From Bacteroidales bacterium UBA4293 (GTDB lineage Bacteria; Bacteroidota; Bacteroidia; Bacteroidales; Bacteroidaceae): DNA of 64,000 nt. Shown here piece by piece: positions 1 through 8,291 of this stretch. The notes beneath the pieces are model-generated. The model was not told where the DNA came from and made no database searches. It saw only the letters and a program-made list of their open reading frames with translations. The DNA lies in assembly GCA_002395835.1 (NCBI GenBank), contig DGVD01000018.1:62001-126000 (forward strand), written 5' to 3'. The stretch's first letter is position 1; the number at the start of each line of letters is the position of its first letter. Both the position numbers and the translations under genes were made by a program.

Positions 1-365
1 GTCTGTTCTGTTATCAAAGGACGAACACCGTCATGAATCAGTACTGCGGCCTCATCACCTTGCATCCTAGCCCAACGATCGGCAGCACATAATCCATGGT
101 AAATAGAATCCTGTCCCGTCTCACCTCCAGGTACGATATCAACCACCTTGTTGATCTCAAATTTACGAAGCATCTTCTTCAAGAACGGAATCCAAGACTC
201 AATGCAAGCCACACAAATCGCATCGATATCCGGGTGGTTGTCGAACAATTCTAACGTATAAATGATAACCGGTTTCCCATTCAGTTCCAAAAACTGCTTG
301 GGACGACTCACCGTATTCATGCGGCTTCCAGAACCACCTGCGAATATGACTGCAATATTTTTCAT
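1..365 (-). CDS. IspD/TarI-like cytidylyltransferase, truncated by window edge
   Basis: Only the first 121 or so codons are present; the gene runs off the left edge. The N-terminus reads MKNIAVIFAGGSGSRM followed by RPKQF, the nucleotide-binding loop of the IspD family. Further on are a PGG motif and an IHDGVRPL motif, also typical. IspD makes CDP-methylerythritol; close relatives (TarI, Bcs1 N-domain) make CDP-ribitol for polysaccharides. Its place at the end of a polysaccharide operon favours the TarI-like role, but this is inference. The start overlaps the stop of the glycosyltransferase upstream by four bases (ATGA), so the two are translationally coupled. A full-length paralogue lies at 22351-23070. 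Confidence 0.85.
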   Translation of the reverse strand, partial: MKNIAVIFAGGSGSRMNTVSRPKQFLELNGKPVIIYTLELFDNHPDIDAICVACIESWIPFLKKMLRKFEINKVVDIVPGGETGQDSIYHGLCAADRWARMQGDEAAVLIHDGVRPLITEQ

Positions 366-1510
366 AAAAGTTCCTCCCATTTATTAATGGTATTTCTCAT
401 GCTGAACCTAGAAGCATTTCGTAGTGCATTTTGAGCCAAGCTATGCCACAATGCATCATCGGCCATAAGGCTCAAAATCTTGTTTTCAAAAGTTCTGATA
501 TCCTTGTCAGGGGCTAAATATCCATCTACCCCATCCTGGATAATCTCATGGAAAACAGGGGATGAATCCATTGCAACCGGAACAACTCCTCTTTGCAGTG
601 ACTCAGTCAATGTGAGCCCCCAACCTTCTGCAGAAGATGTCATCAGATAGATCTTAGCTTCTCTATAATAAGGTTCAGGATTCTGCTGACCGCAAAACTC
701 CACCCTCTGGAGCTCATATTGCTGGACATACTTCTTATATTGATTCAGTGAAGGACCATCGCCAACCAGTTTCAAGGTCCAAGTATCTGCCAGACTAGAT
801 TTTACAAGCCTTTTCCATGTTTTCAAGACCAAAGAGATTCTCTTATAATACTCATCCATACGAGCTACTACCAACAATACATTTTTTTTGGCAGCAAGAA
901 TAGACTCATCAGAGATGTCTGGAAAAGTAAGCGGATTATTTATAACCTTTATTTTTTCGTAAGAAGGTAATTGCATTACCTTTTCCAGATAAGGCATGTG
1001 AGTCTGGGAAAGGATGACGAAATAATCACTCTTCTCATAGAGCCACTTATAGAGAGCACCAGCCTTCTGATCTTCCTTTTTCCTGTAGTAGCTACCGAAC
1101 AAGGACAGTTTTAAGATGGTGATCCAATCCTGGGTACTCTTATTCCTCTTGGACTGGAATAAATGAAGAAGTCCTGGAGATTTGGGGTCAAAATGAAGAC
1201 AGGTGATTAATCTGCCTCCTTGACTATGCCACTCTTTTCCTCCCTTAGCCAGAAAGACGTTCAACAATTTCTTTGAAAGGGCATCCTGGTTGATGACAAC
1301 ATCGACCATCTTTTCCTTTAAGAATGTAGAAAGGTCATGAACAGGATTATCCTGAAAAGACATTTCTGAGGTTTTGGAATCGATAACCAGCATACCCAGA
1401 CAATGATGCCCAGGATCTGATAAACCCTTCATGATTAAAGAAGTTATCCTTTCTGTGCCTCCTGCCTCTGGATTTAAGGGCCGATTATAGATCCAAAGTA
1501 TGTTCTTCAT
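362..1510 (-). CDS. glycosyltransferase family 4 (GT-B)
   Basis: This 382-residue protein has the two-domain GT-B layout of GT4 enzymes, which build polysaccharide repeat units at the inner face of the membrane. The N-terminal half starts with LWIYNRPLNPEAGGTER, where the G-G-x-E/T-R type loop follows the first strand. The C-terminal half has a VARMDEYYKR segment near residue 216, a LVGDGP motif, and an SSAEGWGLTLTES motif near 293-305 containing the E-x7-E nucleotide-sugar-binding pattern. There are no membrane segments. The donor and acceptor cannot be read from sequence. It lies 8 bases downstream of the DUF4910 gene and overlaps the following IspD-like gene by 4 bases. Confidence 0.88.
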   Translation of the reverse strand: MKNILWIYNRPLNPEAGGTERITSLIMKGLSDPGHHCLGMLVIDSKTSEMSFQDNPVHDLSTFLKEKMVDVVINQDALSKKLLNVFLAKGGKEWHSQGGRLITCLHFDPKSPGLLHLFQSKRNKSTQDWITILKLSLFGSYYRKKEDQKAGALYKWLYEKSDYFVILSQTHMPYLEKVMQLPSYEKIKVINNPLTFPDISDESILAAKKNVLLVVARMDEYYKRISLVLKTWKRLVKSSLADTWTLKLVGDGPSLNQYKKYVQQYELQRVEFCGQQNPEPYYREAKIYLMTSSAEGWGLTLTESLQRGVVPVAMDSSPVFHEIIQDGVDGYLAPDKDIRTFENKILSLMADDALWHSLAQNALRNASRFSMRNTINKWEELL

Positions 1511-1518
1511 GAACAGAT

Positions 1519-2808
1519 TTATTCCAATTCCTTTATACGCAGCAAATCATTCGCCCGCATCTTATCTATAATAGGTATCAAGACATCCACAGGCTGATGG
1601 ATAAGATCACTGATGCCTATCAAGTCGTTCTTGCCATCCGCATAAGCCAGCAGGTCTACTGTAGCCTTCACTGCATTATATGAACCCTTTTGGCTGATAG
1701 TAGGATAAAGTCCCCTTTTGCCCAGCTGAGGTTCCCCACAGCAAGTAAGGACATAATGATAATTATACTCCAGAGCATTGATGACCTTTACCATCATTTC
1801 ATAGGTTCCATTCAGACCTTCAGGAGAAATAAGACTCATATCATCGGCTGAAGTATGGTATTCCGGATAGACATGATATTTAGTTCGGCAAACTCCACAA
1901 ACTGGCAGATTCACGCCAGGAGAACCATACTGACGCTCGTCGGAACCTCTTTCCAAGAATGAATAAGTCTTATATGCCGGATAATGGAAACGAAGGACGT
2001 TTCTCAGTACACGATCGGTTAAGGTATCTGCATAACGGGACTCTATGATAGAATAATCCCGGTTGTCCCCTACACAAGTCAGCACAAAACAAGCTTTCAC
2101 ATGTGCCTTCAATTCCTCCAAATGCTGGGAACAGTAAGTAATGGAGCCTATGGTCTCAGGAATAAATACAAACCGGTAGGTATATCTCCTTTTAGGTAGA
2201 GACTGGATATACTTAATCAATTCCAACTGTACAACAGGGCCAGACAATTCATTGTTGGCCATGGATGGATGGCAAAGGTAAGTAGACAGCAATACCTCAT
2301 CGTCACTCTCGCCTTTAATCACCAAATCGCCATACGTAAGACTACCCTCATCCAGAGTGCTGTCTATCACCACATGGTATTCAGCCTCATTCAAGGTCTT
2401 CTTATGATTTTCACTTACACAGAAGCCCCATCTTTCTTTATAATAAGACGTCACATATGGAATCCAGTCGGGCTGATCAGGCTGAGTATAAAGATGTTCA
2501 AACAGTTCATCCCTAGAGACCCATTTATCTACAGGAACGGAATAACCTAAGACATGGAGATTTGTTTTTTTGAAGTCGATAACCTTTTCTCCATCTTTTG
2601 TCTCCACATAAGCATCTCTGATATTCCATTCTTTTGGGACTGTCCAATCAAAGACCTGAGTTCCACTAGGAACCTCATGCATCTGAATGTCAGGTACTAT
2701 ATTTTTCAACATCTGAAGCGACTTGCGAAACCCATTCCCTGTAATGCTTCTACAAATAGGGAACATGCTGCCAGCCAATTCATACATTGTACGACCGTGA
2801 TCCTCCAT
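1519..2808 (-). CDS. DUF4910 (COG4310) aminopeptidase-like protein
   Basis: A 429-residue protein of the family annotated as DUF4910 / aminopeptidase-like (an M28-like zinc fold). Candidate metal and active-site segments are visible: YLCHPSMANNELSGP near residues 177-191, ERGSDERQYGSPG near 287-299, and EYHTSADDM near 317-325. The fold relates to zinc aminopeptidases, but members commonly sit in surface-polysaccharide loci and their substrate is not established. Here it lies 4 bases downstream of a PaaK/CapK-like ligase, suggesting a joint role in adding or trimming an amide-linked group. That role is inference. There is no signal peptide, so it should act in the cytoplasm. Confidence 0.75.
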   Translation of the reverse strand: MEDHGRTMYELAGSMFPICRSITGNGFRKSLQMLKNIVPDIQMHEVPSGTQVFDWTVPKEWNIRDAYVETKDGEKVIDFKKTNLHVLGYSVPVDKWVSRDELFEHLYTQPDQPDWIPYVTSYYKERWGFCVSENHKKTLNEAEYHVVIDSTLDEGSLTYGDLVIKGESDDEVLLSTYLCHPSMANNELSGPVVQLELIKYIQSLPKRRYTYRFVFIPETIGSITYCSQHLEELKAHVKACFVLTCVGDNRDYSIIESRYADTLTDRVLRNVLRFHYPAYKTYSFLERGSDERQYGSPGVNLPVCGVCRTKYHVYPEYHTSADDMSLISPEGLNGTYEMMVKVINALEYNYHYVLTCCGEPQLGKRGLYPTISQKGSYNAVKATVDLLAYADGKNDLIGISDLIHQPVDVLIPIIDKMRANDLLRIKELE

Positions 2809-2812
2809 AGTC

Positions 2813-4114
2813 TTATTTTTTAGTCTTGATATGCTCTATATTCTTATATTTACCTGTACGCTTGTTTATTTCGAATTTCTCCACAAATTCAACCTTCAAC
2901 TCATACTGAGGGAATCTGTGGTTCCATCTTTCCATAGCTTCCTTATAGACCTCAGCTTCTGAATACTTTGGATTACAGATAAGTTGAAGTGTAATTGGCC
3001 CATCATCAATCTGAATGAATTTAAAATGAAGACATTTATCAAAGTCCATAAACATTTCATGAGCCTGATGATGGAAGAACTGCCTTCCATCGGAGAAAGA
3101 AAGAATGTCATCCATCCGTCCGATTATAGGGCCAATGTACTTGTTCGGAAAATCAGGGGTAGACAGAATCTCACCATAATCTTTAAGGTTATATCGGATA
3201 AATGGAGTCACCTTATTTAACAAACTGGTAATCACAAGGGTTCCAGTTTCTTTTCCATTACGGTCTGTCTTATTAATGAATTCCGGGAGACAAGCATTGG
3301 TGAACACCCTGCTCCTACCCGACTTGTTGACATCAAAAGATATAGAAGGAGACTCATTGGCTCCAAACAAATCAATCACAACCGGAGAAACATATTGCTG
3401 GAATTTCTTAAATTGAACATCGGAAACATTTTCAGATGTAAAGACCAAATAAGGAATATTCAGTTTTATATCTCTGACAATCAAACGATTTGTGACGATT
3501 TCCATAACAGAAGGTGTAGCCCAGATAATTTTGGGCTTTTCCTCCAATATACGATTTATTATATAATCAGGATCTCGATAGATAGAAACAATTTCACGCT
3601 GGAAGAAATGACACCATTTTTGCAATTTCCCTATAAATGAAAGGTCTTTCTCAATAGCGAACTTATCATCCTCCTCATAACGTGCAATCATAAAAATCTT
3701 TTGGAACGGATTATAATGAGCAGCTCTGACCAACATATAAAATACCCGGACATGACCTGTATATTCTACGAATTTACTATATACGATCATCAGCGGATTT
3801 CCAGATGAGCCACTAGTAGAATGTTTATAGTGCTTCTTAGGATTATATGGTTCAGAGATTCTTTGTTCCAAAGGAATACGCCTATATTCATCCTTATCGA
3901 CAATGGGCACTTTTTCTACATCATCCCATGTCCGGATATCCAAATCCATTACCCCTGCCTTAGTATACAAGTCACGATAAAAAGGATTATTGGCACGAGC
4001 GTATTCAAAAACCTCCTTAAATTTACGCAATTGCATTTCTTTGACCTTTTCTACCGGCTGCATGTTCCAGTAGATCAAAGAAATAAAGTACTTAAACAAT
4101 TTAAATACCAACAT
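2813..4114 (-). CDS. PaaK/CapK-family adenylate-forming ligase-like protein
   Basis: A 433-residue protein of the phenylacetate-CoA-ligase-like family (CapK of staphylococcal capsule clusters belongs here). The adenylate-forming P-loop is clear at about residues 99-107 (STSGSSGNP). Later motifs include LFGANESP and a YNLKDYGE segment where the family binds ATP and ribose. Length is normal for the family. Such enzymes activate a carboxylic acid as an acyl-adenylate; capsule-locus members are thought to help attach non-sugar substituents. The substrate is unknown. This is one of two adenylate-forming enzymes in the locus (the other is at 8292-9677). It lies 19 bases after the flippase and just before the DUF4910 gene. 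Confidence 0.85.
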   Translation of the reverse strand: MLVFKLFKYFISLIYWNMQPVEKVKEMQLRKFKEVFEYARANNPFYRDLYTKAGVMDLDIRTWDDVEKVPIVDKDEYRRIPLEQRISEPYNPKKHYKHSTSGSSGNPLMIVYSKFVEYTGHVRVFYMLVRAAHYNPFQKIFMIARYEEDDKFAIEKDLSFIGKLQKWCHFFQREIVSIYRDPDYIINRILEEKPKIIWATPSVMEIVTNRLIVRDIKLNIPYLVFTSENVSDVQFKKFQQYVSPVVIDLFGANESPSISFDVNKSGRSRVFTNACLPEFINKTDRNGKETGTLVITSLLNKVTPFIRYNLKDYGEILSTPDFPNKYIGPIIGRMDDILSFSDGRQFFHHQAHEMFMDFDKCLHFKFIQIDDGPITLQLICNPKYSEAEVYKEAMERWNHRFPQYELKVEFVEKFEINKRTGKYKNIEHIKTKK

Positions 4115-4133
4115 AATCTTACCTCCGTTACAA

Positions 4134-5414
4134 TTACCAAATTTTCATAGCCTTGACCCATGGCAAAGGATGCACCTTTTGTGCCTGTAGAATCAATGGA
4201 ATAGTCAACAACAAATAGACAATACAGAATGCATACGAAATACCTTTGTAACCCAAATAATGAGCAGCTGCGATATTGGCAACAATCATTACGACCATAG
4301 TAAACAAAGAATTCATACCGATGAATTTCTGCTGGTTATATTTAATCAAAATAGGTCTTATAAAGCCATAGATACCGTATAACAACCATCCTAAGGTAAA
4401 CCATGGAATAAATTCACTTGCAGAATAATAATCAGGGGTAGTCATGATCCATAAAACAGGATAAGCCAATAGATTAATAGCCACCGTTCCTAAAATTAAG
4501 ACTGCTATAAGTACCAACAAAGAACGAGTTATATAAGTCTTGTTCATCTTTTCACCCTTAGAGAGTTGTTGGAAAAAGAAAGGAGACCAAGACATGTTGA
4601 TGGTATCGGAAAGCAGCTTAACACAGAGGGAAATCTGAAATCCCATGGCATATTTACCCAAAATATCATCACCGAAATATAATCCCATGAAAAACAAGCC
4701 GGCCTGTGAAATCATATTCAGCTGAACGGAATTCGGAATCAATGGAATAATCACTTCCCGGATTTCCTTTTGCAGTTTTCGGGAAAAAGTGAAGTGGAGG
4801 TATCCCAATTTCTTTAAATAGGCCATCATGATTAAAGCTGAAAACACAAATGCCAGACAGATGGAAGAGAACCTACCCATCCAGCCCCAGAGAAAAATGC
4901 AAACTGTAATCAATGAAAGCGTTACATTCATTGTGGTGTTACCAATCTGATGACAGCTAAAATGAAACACTTTACGCATGCACCGGCAAACTGTCAATCC
5001 ACATGAAAAGACAACCTGAGAAAACGAACCCACTGGAATGAGCAAGAGAAAGATTAAGGGAGCAGAAACATAATTATTTATCAGAGGATAAAAGACAACC
5101 AACAAGACTTCTACCAAGACTGCCAAGAATAACGCGGTATAAACACAATTACCCACTAATCTGGCAACATCCTCTTTCTCTTTTTCATAAAAGTATTTCG
5201 AAATGACCACAGGAATGGATGCACCAATTATAGCAGTACTGATAGACATATAGAATGTAAACAAAGACAACATTCCATATTCTCCAGTGGATAAATAACG
5301 AGTAAGAATAGGAAGAAGAAGAAACGGTAATGCCTGATTGATGATTGTCGTAAGGAAATAACCTTTCGACAAATCTACCAAATTCTGCAACCCTTTCAAA
5401 TCAACGTTTTTCAT
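4134..5414 (-). CDS. polysaccharide flippase (Wzx/MATE-like)
   Basis: This is a polytopic inner-membrane protein of about 426 residues with roughly 12 hydrophobic segments, typical of Wzx/PST oligosaccharide flippases. Wzx moves undecaprenyl-diphosphate-linked repeat units to the periplasm. The N-terminus (LSKGYFLTTIINQALPFLLLPILTR spans the first helix) carries the usual P-x-L-T-R-Y-L family pattern. I chose the internal ATG at 5414 (MKNVDLKGL) because the longer reading would extend 65 bases into the preceding gene. From this start an AGGA directly precedes the ATG and the overlap is only 14 bases. It is the only flippase seen, so polymerisation here is probably Wzy-dependent. Confidence 0.88.
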   Translation of the reverse strand: MKNVDLKGLQNLVDLSKGYFLTTIINQALPFLLLPILTRYLSTGEYGMLSLFTFYMSISTAIIGASIPVVISKYFYEKEKEDVARLVGNCVYTALFLAVLVEVLLVVFYPLINNYVSAPLIFLLLIPVGSFSQVVFSCGLTVCRCMRKVFHFSCHQIGNTTMNVTLSLITVCIFLWGWMGRFSSICLAFVFSALIMMAYLKKLGYLHFTFSRKLQKEIREVIIPLIPNSVQLNMISQAGLFFMGLYFGDDILGKYAMGFQISLCVKLLSDTINMSWSPFFFQQLSKGEKMNKTYITRSLLVLIAVLILGTVAINLLAYPVLWIMTTPDYYSASEFIPWFTLGWLLYGIYGFIRPILIKYNQQKFIGMNSLFTMVVMIVANIAAAHYLGYKGISYAFCIVYLLLTIPLILQAQKVHPLPWVKAMKIW

Positions 5415-6972
5415 TCCTATGCAAATAAGTGGAAATAGCCTCAGTCCAGATAGCAGCACATTCATCCTCAGTCATAGTCAGGCTACCTTTCATATAATTC
5501 AAAAAGAAATAAGCCAAATATGACTTCTCCGCCGTAGCAGCCAAATAGGCCAACAATGCATGTTGGTCGAATTTATAGTCTCTAATAAATGAATAAATCC
5601 TTTGAGCTGACCCCTCATCAGTTACTTTCAAAACACCTGGATATTTCTCATACCAAGAACAGCCAAACTGAATGACAGGCTTTTTATAGACAGCAGATTC
5701 GAAACCAATTGTACCCTTGATTGTAGCCACAGCCTTAGCATGCTGAATTAGTTTGAACGTACTTTCATTTATATCCAAAAGTCTGATTCTTGGATTCTTT
5801 TTCAAATCATCATAAAACTCTTTGATACGACAAGTATGGCCTTCCCTCTGTTTCAAATACTGGTGCGGATGTTCCTTTACATAAATCTTATAATCATCTG
5901 GAAGGTTCTTCAACAACAAATCTATAGCCAACCGCTGATCGACAAAAATATCTCCAGCTGGATTAGATGTGGCTTCTGGCTGGTAGTGAAGACCAAACAA
6001 CACGTATGGTTCAGAATAATCCGGTTTTACAGTCAGACTCTTATAATAATTGAGCATCTTCTTCTTGAACCGGCCAGAAACAATATGCATGTAACAATAC
6101 TTAACCAAGGAGAAATGGGCATTTTCTATCCATTCCTTATTGTTTTTATAATAGACAATAACTCCATGGGTAAGCAAACCTTTCTCACCAAACAATGGCT
6201 GGTGAGCATCATTGTCCTTAAAATACCTGAAGAACTGATCTGCCAATCCCCAAAAATGAGCCAGTCTTTTAGAAGTCTTGTTTTCTAACTGCATGAAGTA
6301 AGGAGCCCCCTTAGAATAGTCTTCCTGCAACTTCAAATATCGGTCTGATATATCTTTCGGTAGACTCTTCAACAGCACTTCGTCCTCTTCCTGCAACTTC
6401 TCCTTAAAGACGGCATCCAGTTTATCTCCAATGGTATAAGGATCATCATTGATGATAAATCTGCCAAGGAAAGAAGTACGTTCAGGCATAATATAAGGTA
6501 TACCATAATGCTTACAAAGCAGGTACAAGACAAAGTCGGAAACATGATGAGGTATTGTGGCAGAAATCACCATATCTGGTGAAAGGAGCTCAATAGCCGC
6601 CATCCAACCACGAACCATATTTCTATAGATACGTTCACGCTCCTGAAAATTAAGGCTATACTGATCATAGTCTATACGATCCATCATTTTAATAGCCTGT
6701 AATTCTTCGGAAGCATATTTACGGAGAAAGTCTACATCGATGCAAGTTGTAGCTGCCTTTTCTGCAATCTTATCGGGGAAAATGCCTCTCCAAGATTTTG
6801 AATCTTCACTATAAATGATATCAGGAAATGCCTCTGGTACAAGTATGTCGGATTTATCCATGAAAGGATATCCATTCCAATAGACAGGTTTTAACTGCTC
6901 TGTTTTCTGCAAATGTTGAGCAACCTTTATCCAAGGGTTAGACTGACAGTTGATATAGAAAACGTTTTTCAT
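5401..6972 (-). CDS. capsule synthesis protein, KpsS/Capsule_synth-like
   Basis: A 523-residue soluble protein. The C-terminal half has segments typical of the Capsule_synth/surface-carbohydrate family: YVKEHPHQY near residue 363, and TIKGTIGFESAVYKKPVIQFG (residues about 414-434), a phosphate or sugar-nucleotide-binding loop followed by a strand. Relatives include KpsS/KpsC-type Kdo transferases and poorly characterised GT-B proteins of polysaccharide loci. The N-terminal half has no motif I recognise. The KpsS-like domain assignment is moderately firm; transferase activity and sugar are inferred. It lies 8 bases downstream of the KAS III gene and overlaps the flippase start by 14 bases. Confidence 0.65.
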   Translation of the reverse strand: MKNVFYINCQSNPWIKVAQHLQKTEQLKPVYWNGYPFMDKSDILVPEAFPDIIYSEDSKSWRGIFPDKIAEKAATTCIDVDFLRKYASEELQAIKMMDRIDYDQYSLNFQERERIYRNMVRGWMAAIELLSPDMVISATIPHHVSDFVLYLLCKHYGIPYIMPERTSFLGRFIINDDPYTIGDKLDAVFKEKLQEEDEVLLKSLPKDISDRYLKLQEDYSKGAPYFMQLENKTSKRLAHFWGLADQFFRYFKDNDAHQPLFGEKGLLTHGVIVYYKNNKEWIENAHFSLVKYCYMHIVSGRFKKKMLNYYKSLTVKPDYSEPYVLFGLHYQPEATSNPAGDIFVDQRLAIDLLLKNLPDDYKIYVKEHPHQYLKQREGHTCRIKEFYDDLKKNPRIRLLDINESTFKLIQHAKAVATIKGTIGFESAVYKKPVIQFGCSWYEKYPGVLKVTDEGSAQRIYSFIRDYKFDQHALLAYLAATAEKSYLAYFFLNYMKGSLTMTEDECAAIWTEAISTYLHRNEKR

Positions 6973-6980
6973 GATAAAAT

Positions 6981-8039
6981 TTAAAGCAAATTAAGAGGTA
7001 ATACCTTCATTGGAGTGGTCTTGAACATGATAGTAGCCCAAGTTAGCCCCAGACCAAAGGCAGAACCAACTATACTCAATGGTCGTTTCTGTAAATCCTC
7101 TGCTATTTCACTGCACATAATCATTGGGATGGAAGCGCCACCCAAGTTTCCAAATTTCTGCAAATTATAGGGTACCTTTTCTGGATTCAGTTTCAGTTTC
7201 TTGACTATCCGGTCCACAATCAGTTTGTTAGCCTGATGAATCAGGAAATAGTCTACATCCTTCTCTGTGTCCACACTCTTCTCTTCCAAAAGGGCCTTCA
7301 TACTTTTCACGGGTTTGGAAATGGCAAACGCAAATACATCCATACCATTAATCAAGGCATCTTTCGGAGCACGGATGATGCCATGACCGAAATCTTCTTC
7401 AATAAAAGATTCTGCAGTAACAGGATGCCGATAGCCTCCATGAGGAGTCATCAGGGCAGAATAGCCATCACCGCTGGTATTCATGTCGATGAAAATATCA
7501 GATGCAGTCTCATCATATTCCAAAGCGATAGCCAGACCGCTATCACCGAAAAGAGGCAACCTGCTCTTATCATTTTTAGAACCCATTCTGGCAGCCGTGT
7601 CGCCTATCAAGACCAAAGCCCGCTTGGCTGTTCCGGCACTCAGTAGATTTCCTGCCACGTTAATGCCATACATAAAACCACAGCAGCCCATAGGGATATC
7701 CAGCACAAAGGTAGAGTTTGGCAGTCCCAGCCTATCCTGAAGAATAGCCGAGGTAGGAGGTGTCTTGTAGTCTGGTGTTACAGAGACAAAAAGCAACACA
7801 TCAATGCTCTGCTTCTCCCAGTCAAGAGCTGCAATCAACCGCTCTGCAGCATCGGCACACAAATCGGAGGTACAAATATCTTCGGATGCCCAATACCGAT
7901 TGCGAATGCCAACCGTTTGGTCGAAGGTATCAGCCTCTTCCTGAGTAAACAAAGGTATATCAGAGGTTTTTACAGGATGATTAGGTACCGTTCCTGTCAC
8001 ACCACGGAAAGATACATTTTTAATAGTCCAGTTTGCCAT
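6981..8039 (-). CDS. beta-ketoacyl-ACP synthase III (FabH-like)
   Basis: At 352 residues this is the size of a KAS III. The catalytic triad is intact: Cys119 in GCCGF, His268 in LIHQAN, and Asn298 in FGNLGG. KAS III condenses a starter acyl thioester with malonyl-ACP to give 3-ketoacyl-ACP. Its start overlaps the ACP stop by one base (TAATG), so the two are coupled. Placement with ACP, AMP-ligase and two ketoreductase-like SDRs inside a polysaccharide operon points to a dedicated acyl substituent rather than membrane lipid. Some FabH relatives instead transfer an acyl group to a hydroxyl or amine, an alternative that sequence alone cannot exclude. Confidence 0.88.
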   Translation of the reverse strand: MANWTIKNVSFRGVTGTVPNHPVKTSDIPLFTQEEADTFDQTVGIRNRYWASEDICTSDLCADAAERLIAALDWEKQSIDVLLFVSVTPDYKTPPTSAILQDRLGLPNSTFVLDIPMGCCGFMYGINVAGNLLSAGTAKRALVLIGDTAARMGSKNDKSRLPLFGDSGLAIALEYDETASDIFIDMNTSGDGYSALMTPHGGYRHPVTAESFIEEDFGHGIIRAPKDALINGMDVFAFAISKPVKSMKALLEEKSVDTEKDVDYFLIHQANKLIVDRIVKKLKLNPEKVPYNLQKFGNLGGASIPMIMCSEIAEDLQKRPLSIVGSAFGLGLTWATIMFKTTPMKVLPLNLL

Positions 8040-8278
8040 TAGAGTTCAATTTCGTATTTTGCAAGTATTTCTTTTACAGCCTCATAGGATGTGCAACCGA
8101 TAATATCCTCAACATCTAACATGATATCAAAATCATCTTCTATGGAAGAAGTCAGGCTTAACTGATGAACAGAATCCCAAGTCCCAACATTATCTTTGTT
8201 GAAATCAGGACCCAGTTCCTCTTTCTTACAGGAAAACACCTCTACAAAAATCTTATCAAGTTTCTCCAGATTTGTCAT
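8039..8278 (-). CDS. acyl carrier protein (first of three)
   Basis: A 79-residue acidic four-helix carrier protein. The phosphopantetheine site is Ser36 in GTWDSVHQL, matching the D-S-L/V pattern, followed by an acidic helix II. It would carry an acyl chain as a thioester on the prosthetic arm. It lies between the AMP-ligase (13 bases upstream) and KAS III (1-base overlap), so it is the natural partner of both. It differs clearly from the other two ACPs in the locus (11185-11421 and 20123-20356), which resemble each other. It is not the housekeeping AcpP by context. Confidence 0.9.
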   Translation of the reverse strand: MTNLEKLDKIFVEVFSCKKEELGPDFNKDNVGTWDSVHQLSLTSSIEDDFDIMLDVEDIIGCTSYEAVKEILAKYEIEL

Positions 8279-8291
8279 GTTTATATCTTGT

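Noticed and set aside
2269..4150. Several plus-strand open frames over the DUF4910 and PaaK-like genes
   Set aside because: They are antisense to well-supported genes, lack ribosome-binding sites and show no family motifs.
5415..5465. Longer N-terminus for the flippase
   Set aside because: It would extend 65 bases into the preceding gene and adds residues not expected before the first helix; the ATG at 5414 has a ribosome-binding site.
6981..8039. KAS III as the housekeeping fabH
   Set aside because: It is embedded in a polysaccharide operon with ACP and AMP-ligase and not with other lipid synthesis genes such as plsX or fabD.
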